A stretch of DNA of 64,000 nucleotides from an uncultured Clostridia bacterium (GTDB lineage: Bacteria; Bacillota; Clostridia; Lachnospirales; Lachnospiraceae). The stretch covers positions 1-64,000 of the forward strand of contig CALBKM010000034.1 in assembly GCA_937895705.1 (NCBI GenBank). The letters are read 5' to 3'. The notes under the pieces were generated by a model. That model worked only from the letters and a program-made list of their open reading frames with translations. It was not told where the DNA came from and made no database searches. Positions 58,940 through 64,000 of the stretch are shown piece by piece. The number at the start of each line of letters is the position of its first letter. Position 1 is the first letter of the stretch. Both the position numbers and the translations under genes were made by a program.

Positions 58940-60301
58940 CTATCTTTCGGAAAGCTCCACATACTCGCCGTCCGTCAGTACAGCTTTATACGCCGGGCGG
59001 ATAATCTTATCCTGATTAATGAGCTCTTCCATACGGTGTGCACTCCAGCCCACGATACGTGCCATGGCAAACAGCGGAGTAAACAGTTCTGCCGGAAGGT
59101 CCAGCATACTGTAAATAAAGCCGCTGTAGAAGTCTACGTTTGCGCTGACTCCCTTGTAAATACGGCGTTCCCGCTCGATAATCTTCGGCCCCATCTCCTC
59201 TACCATCTTGTACAAACGGTATTCTGCCATCTTTCCCTTTTCCTTGGCCAAAGTCTCCACGTATTCCTTTAACAGGCAGGAACGCGGGTCGGACAAGGAA
59301 TATACCGCATGGCCCATACCGTAAATCAGCCCCTTCTGATCGAAGGCTTCCTTATGCAGAAGCTTTACCAGATACTCCTCCACCTGTGCCGGATCCTTTG
59401 TATCCTTTACGGAATGCTTTAAGTCATTGAACATCTGCACCACCTTAATATTGGCACCGCCGTGCTTCGGCCCCTTTAAAGAGCCCAGCGCCGCCGCAAT
59501 GGCCGCATAGGTATCCGTTCCGGAGGAGGTTACCACATGTGTGGTAAAGGTAGAATTATTTCCGCCGCCGTGCTCCATATGAAGCACCAGCGCCATATCC
59601 AAAATCTTTGCCTCAAGCTCCGTATACTTCTTATCCGGGCGAAGCATCCGCAAAATATTTTCCGCCGTGGAAAGCTTCGGGTCCGGGTTATGGATGTAAA
59701 GGCTCTTTCCTCTTCCGTAATGGTTATAGGCACAATAGCCGTACACCGCCAACATCGGGAATACCGCAATCAGCATGATACACTGACGAAGTACGTTCGG
59801 AAGACTGATATCGTCCACCTTCTTATCGTAGCAGGCCAGCGTCAGCACACAACGGGAAATAGTATTCATCATATCCTTGCTCGGTGCCTTCATGACAACG
59901 TCACGAACAAAATTGGTCGGCAGGGTCCGGGAGGCATTGAGAAGCTTCTTAAAATCCGCAAGTTCATTCTCCGTCGGAAGCTGTCCGAACAGAAGCAAAT
60001 ACGCCACTTCTTCAAAACCGAACCTTCCTTCGCTTAAAAACCCGTTACAAATCTCGCGAATGTCGATGCCGCGATACCGGAGCACGCCTTCACACGGAAC
60101 CTTTTCTCCGTTTTCCATACGAAACGAAGTAATGTCCGAAATCCGGGTCAGTCCCGCAACCACACCGTTACCGTTTAAGTCACGCAAGCCTCTCTTTACA
60201 TCATGAACCTTGTAAAGTTCCGGATCAATGCCGCTGTTACTGCGACAAAGGTCCGCCAATTCCAAAATCTCCTGTGATACTTCCGTTAAAGCTTTTCCCA
60301 T
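58940..60301 (-). CDS. gltA: Citrate synthase
   Basis: Condenses acetyl-CoA and oxaloacetate. About 453 residues; active-site regions are LHMEHGGGNNSTFTTHVVTS, GPKHGGANIKV, the catalytic MGHAVYSLSDPR histidine and SANVDFYSGF aspartate. The start may be ATG 60301 or TTG 60334, which has AAGGAGTG upstream; the two cannot be separated by sequence. No other TCA-cycle gene is adjacent; in anaerobes it often supplies glutamate synthesis. Confidence 0.95.
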   Translation of the reverse strand: MGKALTEVSQEILELADLCRSNSGIDPELYKVHDVKRGLRDLNGNGVVAGLTRISDITSFRMENGEKVPCEGVLRYRGIDIREICNGFLSEGRFGFEEVAYLLLFGQLPTENELADFKKLLNASRTLPTNFVRDVVMKAPSKDMMNTISRCVLTLACYDKKVDDISLPNVLRQCIMLIAVFPMLAVYGYCAYNHYGRGKSLYIHNPDPKLSTAENILRMLRPDKKYTELEAKILDMALVLHMEHGGGNNSTFTTHVVTSSGTDTYAAIAAALGSLKGPKHGGANIKVVQMFNDLKHSVKDTKDPAQVEEYLVKLLHKEAFDQKGLIYGMGHAVYSLSDPRSCLLKEYVETLAKEKGKMAEYRLYKMVEEMGPKIIERERRIYKGVSANVDFYSGFIYSMLDLPAELFTPLFAMARIVGWSAHRMEELINQDKIIRPAYKAVLTDGEYVELSER

Positions 60302-60429
60302 CGTCCTCTCTCCCTTTTTCTGATTTTCTTTCAATACTTCACTCCTTACTCACGGCCTCGCCGCAAAACAATGTCGCCCCATTCTCTTTATGCAGTCTTC
60401 GCCGGGCAAACCGGTCTGCAGTTATCCTA

Positions 60430-61503
60430 CTAAAATCTCCGGCTGCCGCCCGAATGGGACCTCCCGCCGCCGCTTCGTCCGCCACCACCGGAGCTTCGTC
60501 CGCCGCCGCTTCTGCCGCCGGAGCTACCGGAACTCACCGGAGAATAGGTCTTGGACACATCCGTGCGCACATAATCATCCTTATTGGCGGTCAGACCGGA
60601 CACTCCGTTCTGGATATAGGTCAGACCGTTTGTTGTCATCTTGCCCCCCTTGGAGCCCTTCATCAGAAGAATCCCTACAAAGGCTACCGCTGCCGGTCCG
60701 ATAATCACTAACGGCCACGGCATACGCTTCATCTTTCCTTCAAAGGAATTGTCCTTAAAATACTTATTGTAATTCGAAGACTGCGCATAATAAGCCGCCT
60801 CCGTTGCAAACAACTTCACACCGTACACATAATCATCGTCCGAAAAATGCTCGATAATATCGTCCAATATGTACTCGATACGGTCATCATCTATCCGTTC
60901 TTCACAAAGACCGTACCCTTGGATGCAAACACCCCGGTTATATGCATCCAGATTCAGAAGCATTATCGCCAAATCCTCCTCAGCATAACCTTTGTCGCAA
61001 AGAGCGTCGGCACATTCCTCCAGGAAGTACTTTTCCGCATCCATATCCATCTCCGCCACAAAAACCCGGATGCTGATACCGCTCTCTCTTTCCTTTTCAC
61101 GAATCCGTTCCTCGATTTCAACCAAATCCGACCGGTCAAACTCTCCGTAAAAATCATAAACCGTCCGAGTCTTGTTTAAACTTATTCCGGTCCGGGCAAG
61201 ATTTTCTTCAAGAATCTGCCGGGCTTCTTCACGGCTCGAACCGTACCGGTCCGCTTCGCCGTAGTAGTCCTCTTCGTACCGCTCCTCGAACTCATAAACC
61301 TCTTTGTGTCCGTCCTCCGATTCGTAATAAAACTCCCAATCCTCTACCTGTTCCCCGAAAATTTCCGACAACGCACCGCGAAGTCCTTCCATCATTGCAT
61401 CGTCATCCGTCTCTGCCGCTGCCGTACCGGCCGGAACCAAACATCCCACTGCCAGCACAAGTACCAGACACATCAAAAAAATCTTATGTAAACTCTTTTT
61501 CAT
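60430..61503 (-). CDS. TPM-domain exported protein with Gly/Ser-rich tail
   Basis: A 357-residue protein: signal peptide (MKKSLHKIFLMCLVLVLAVG), acidic region, then a TPM-type domain (about 120-250; ISIRVFVAEMDMDAEKYFLE, EEDLAIMLLNLD), a membrane helix (WPLVIIGPAAVAFVGILLM) and a tail of GGRSGGGRSSGGGG-type repeats. Such proteins commonly neighbour zinc-ribbon proteins and are sometimes described as phosphatases; activity here is unknown. ATG 61503 follows GGAGG by seven bases. Confidence 0.88.
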   Translation of the reverse strand: MKKSLHKIFLMCLVLVLAVGCLVPAGTAAAETDDDAMMEGLRGALSEIFGEQVEDWEFYYESEDGHKEVYEFEERYEEDYYGEADRYGSSREEARQILEENLARTGISLNKTRTVYDFYGEFDRSDLVEIEERIREKERESGISIRVFVAEMDMDAEKYFLEECADALCDKGYAEEDLAIMLLNLDAYNRGVCIQGYGLCEERIDDDRIEYILDDIIEHFSDDDYVYGVKLFATEAAYYAQSSNYNKYFKDNSFEGKMKRMPWPLVIIGPAAVAFVGILLMKGSKGGKMTTNGLTYIQNGVSGLTANKDDYVRTDVSKTYSPVSSGSSGGRSGGGRSSGGGGRSGGGRSHSGGSRRF

Positions 61504-61515
61504 CCCCCGCACCTC

Positions 61516-62610
61516 CTAAATCACCAAATAAGTAAGAAGTGCCAATAAAGCAAAACTTCCGCCGTATAAAATGCCTGCCCACTTTGCCACACGGCCGCCG
61601 GAAACCGGAGCCTTTCCGATAATCTTACCGGTCTGTCCGTTCATGGTATAGGTCATCTTTTCACCCTTGTACTCATAATTCAAAGTCCACACAGGAAGCA
61701 ACGTATAAAACTCATTCGCCTTATTCACCAGACATTCCTTCTTCTGATAGGTGACAGAGGAATACCCTCGGATACTGTCAGCCAGATATTTTTCCGCATA
61801 CTTCTGAACACGTCCCTTGGCTCTCGGTTGAAGCTGTTCGGCATCGATTCCATACTTTTCAGCCAGAAACCCTGCCAGATACTCCGGCGAGAAGTTCTTT
61901 AACGCTTTGTAATCATACGGTTCCAGACAATCCATCGTCTCATCATCCATCTTCACGGACGCATCCGCCGGTACCTTATGATAACTCAGATTGGCACGAC
62001 GATACACATGATAATATTTAGTTTCATGATAAATATAATCCCCTTTTCGATAAGAACGCTTTTTCCCGCACAGACAATCCGCTTCCGCATCTACGTTCAT
62101 ATCATACAGCCAGAACGGAACATACACACCCGTAATCTCACCCAAACGTTTCTCCGTCATAAAATCCTTCGGAGAAAGAATACCGTTTCTTGCCCACTTC
62201 CGGAACAAATCCTGGGCCTCTTTCTTGGAAACCGTAAACGGAATCACTTTATCCGGTGCATATTGTCCGGTGAGACGCGCCTTAAACGCCACCGCCGAAC
62301 CGCAATACGGACAATGGGTCGCGCTGATCTCCGGTTCCGTCACAATCGCCGCGCCGCAACCGTTACAGAAAAACTCCTGTTCTTCCGTATACACGGACGG
62401 TTCCTTTTCCTCAAACTCCTGTGTAATCACCGTTTCATCCGGAATCTGACTTCCGTCAAAAGGCTCTACTTCAATTGTTTCTGCCTGCTCTGTCTCCGGA
62501 GCATCTTCAATATCCTGTGTATGACCGCAGCTGTCACATTCCAATTTTCCAAGCTCGCTGTCATATTCCATTCCTGCACCGCATTGCGGACATTTAAAAT
62601 CAATTACCAT
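61516..62610 (-). CDS. Zinc-ribbon membrane protein (TFIIB-type ribbon)
   Basis: A 364-residue protein. Zinc ribbons CPQCGAGMEY...CDSCG (residues 7-32) and CNGCGAA...CPYCGSA (about 85-105) precede a domain with FWLYDMNVDAEADCLCGKKR and a C-terminal membrane helix. The family is widespread in Firmicutes next to TPM-domain genes; its role is unknown. Thirteen bases upstream of the TPM gene, so they form an operon. Confidence 0.88.
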   Translation of the reverse strand: MVIDFKCPQCGAGMEYDSELGKLECDSCGHTQDIEDAPETEQAETIEVEPFDGSQIPDETVITQEFEEKEPSVYTEEQEFFCNGCGAAIVTEPEISATHCPYCGSAVAFKARLTGQYAPDKVIPFTVSKKEAQDLFRKWARNGILSPKDFMTEKRLGEITGVYVPFWLYDMNVDAEADCLCGKKRSYRKGDYIYHETKYYHVYRRANLSYHKVPADASVKMDDETMDCLEPYDYKALKNFSPEYLAGFLAEKYGIDAEQLQPRAKGRVQKYAEKYLADSIRGYSSVTYQKKECLVNKANEFYTLLPVWTLNYEYKGEKMTYTMNGQTGKIIGKAPVSGGRVAKWAGILYGGSFALLALLTYLVI

Positions 62611-62769
62611 CTTTTGTCCCCCACATCATTTGGAAATAATCGATAAATTTCCCTATTATTATACTAATATAAAACCAAATCAAAGTCAAGAAAAAGCCCG
62701 TGAACCGGATGCAAAAGGCCTCAGGAAACCTTTATCTTTCTACATTTTCCGCGAATAAACATTCTCAGA

Positions 62770-62798
62770 TTGACCAAGCACAAAGATAGTGCTACAAT
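62770..62798 (+). promoter_or_regulatory. Promoter of the RNA methyltransferase gene
   Basis: TTGACC (62770-62775), 17-base spacer, TACAAT (62793-62798), about 70 bases upstream of ATG 62867. Confidence 0.8.
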
Positions 62799-62866
62799 AA
62801 GTGCAGAATCGAATAAACTGTTATGTAAACATGTTTCCTTGTGCACACAGCACAGAAAGGACTTTT

Positions 62867-63742
62867 ATGTGGATTGCAAATGATTGGAAAGAATATGAAG
62901 TACTGGATGCTTCCGGCGGCGAAAAATTAGAGCGCTGGGGCGATTATATTTTATTACGTCCGGACCCGCAGGTTCTTTGGAACACTCCGAAGAAGGCAGC
63001 CGAATGGAAGAAGCTAAACGCTCACTATCACCGCAGCAACAAAGGCGGCGGCGAATGGGAGTTTTTTGATTTGCCGCAAAACTGGTTGTTGCATTATAAG
63101 GAATTAACCTTCCGCCTACAGCCGTTTGCTTTTAAGCACACCGGCGTATTCCCGGAGCAGGCGGTAAACTGGGACTGGTTCGGTGACAAGATTCGTGCCG
63201 CAAAAAAGGCAGACCCGAACCGCGAGATTAAAGTATTGAATTTATTTGCATATACCGGCGGTGCCACCTTAGCCGCAGCTGCGGCAGGAGCTGCCGTGAC
63301 CCACGTGGATGCTTCCAAGGGCATGGTAACCTGGGCAAAAGAAAACGCTGCTCTTTCCGGTCTCGGAGACGCTCCGATCCGCTATATCGTAGACGACTGC
63401 GTGAAGTTTGTGGAGCGGGAAATCCGCCGCGGCAACCGTTACGATGCAGTCATTATGGACCCACCGTCCTACGGCAGAGGCCCGAAGGGTGAAATTTGGA
63501 AAATCGAAGAACAGATTCACTCCTTTGTACAGCTTACCACGCAGGTACTAAAAGAAGAACCGCTGTTCTTCCTGATTAATTCCTATACCACAGGCCTTCA
63601 GCCTGCCCTTTTGTCGTATCTTTTAGGGACGGAACTACACCGGTTCTCCGGACATATCGAATCCTCGGAAATCGGTCTCCCGGTTCGCGAAAGCGGTCTG
63701 GTACTTCCGTGCGGTGCATCGGGACGATTCGAAGCAAAGTGA
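62867..63742 (+). CDS. Class I SAM-dependent rRNA methyltransferase (RlmI-like)
   Basis: A 291-residue protein from ATG 62867 (AAAGGACTTTT upstream). Motif I VLNLFAYTGGATLAAAAAGA, then VTHVDASKGMVTWAKENAAL, and catalytic MDPPSYGRGPKGE are typical of the RlmI/YccW methyltransferase domain that makes 5-methylcytosine in 23S rRNA. The PUA domain is absent, so the target may differ from RlmI. Confidence 0.9.
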   Translation: MWIANDWKEYEVLDASGGEKLERWGDYILLRPDPQVLWNTPKKAAEWKKLNAHYHRSNKGGGEWEFFDLPQNWLLHYKELTFRLQPFAFKHTGVFPEQAVNWDWFGDKIRAAKKADPNREIKVLNLFAYTGGATLAAAAAGAAVTHVDASKGMVTWAKENAALSGLGDAPIRYIVDDCVKFVEREIRRGNRYDAVIMDPPSYGRGPKGEIWKIEEQIHSFVQLTTQVLKEEPLFFLINSYTTGLQPALLSYLLGTELHRFSGHIESSEIGLPVRESGLVLPCGASGRFEAK

Positions 63743-63752
63743 TAGAATTTAC

Positions 63753-63800
63753 AAAGTGCGTCGTGAATTTTGATGAAACAAAATTCCCCGGCGCACTTTT
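63753..63800 (+). terminator. Intrinsic terminator after the RNA methyltransferase
   Basis: AAAGTGCG / CGCACTTT outer stem and GAATTTT / AAAATTC inner stem, followed by TTC, ten bases after the stop codon. Confidence 0.75.
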
Positions 63801-63908
63801 CAAGCAGAAACATATATTTTATTATGTAATTTTATTCGACAGGCAAGCGATAATAACCTATCTGCAGGTTACTCCGACTTACCTGCCGAGTTACGGAGGA
63901 CTCTTACC

Positions 63909-64000
63909 ATGAAAAGAACAGGCACTTACGAATTAGACATGACAACCGGTGCATTACTTCCGAAAATGCTCCGGTTTGCCCTGCCTCTTATGTTATCCAG
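63909..64000 (+). CDS. MATE-family efflux protein, N-terminal fragment
   Basis: ATG 63909, eight bases after GGAGGA, opens a frame running off the window: MKRTGTYELDMTTGALLPKM then LRFALPLMLS. The acidic leader followed by LPKMLRFALPLML matches MATE transporters, as in the gene at 49760. Only 30 residues are visible. Confidence 0.8.
   Translation, partial: MKRTGTYELDMTTGALLPKMLRFALPLMLS

Overview
The window looks like chromosome from a Lachnospiraceae-type Clostridia (Firmicutes). Supporting signs are strong AGGAGG ribosome binding sites, near-consensus sigma-A promoters with 17-bp spacers, the order rplQ-ecfA1-ecfA2-ecfT-truA-rplM-rpsI, a long L17 (178 aa), a zinc-type S14, a zinc-lidded adenylate kinase, and many PadR, GNAT and ABC-export genes. 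No species can be named from sequence alone.

Layout. Positions 1-7,370 (minus strand): a truncated membrane gene, rpsI-rplM with its own promoter and leader, truA, a GNAT/phosphotransferase pair, and the ECF vitamin transporter module. Positions 7,376-10,926: the alpha operon (rpmJ-rpsM-rpsK-rpsD-rpoA-rplQ) with its own promoter and terminator, and an unusual 422-bp structured gap between rpmJ and rpsM. Positions 10,977-35,470: about 25 kb of accessory genes lying between infA and rpmJ, which are normally adjacent. It holds a PadR-DUF1700-DUF4097 cassette flanked by 76-bp direct repeats, a methyltransferase, cysK, two paralogous membrane proteins, a six-gene lipoprotein/ABC-2 exporter operon, a two-component system, a type I toxin-antitoxin-like locus, a PHP phosphatase, an AAA/DUF4143 ATPase and an XRE/membrane-protein pair. 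Positions 35,575-36,290: a strictly phased 53-bp tandem array next to a large palindromic element. Positions 36,326-49,347: the S10-spc operon (rpsJ to infA, including secY, adk and map) with a promoter and an attenuator-like leader. Positions 49,760-64,000: a MATE transporter, YccF, a heterodimeric ABC exporter with an XRE regulator, a MerR-like gene, PadR plus a frameshifted DUF2812 gene, citrate synthase, a TPM/zinc-ribbon pair, an RNA methyltransferase, and the start of a second MATE gene.

The most unusual content is non-coding. First, three dispersed copies (near 7.1, 36.1 and 51.3 kb) of a 240-360 bp palindromic element have a conserved core, while their stem sequences differ but keep complementarity; both inner hairpins carry GGA in the loop. 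Second, an array at 35,575-35,952 alternates TTAGTCGG and CCCGAC arms with fixed 53-bp phasing although the intervening sequence has drifted. Third, there are several other large inverted repeats at gene ends.

The most unusual coding system is the exporter operon at 18-29 kb. Four tandem paralogous lipoproteins with an invariant Cx4CxHx5C motif precede an ABC-2 ATPase and a fused double permease. Next to them lies a histidine kinase whose sensor region resembles one half of that permease, sharing motifs at identical spacing.
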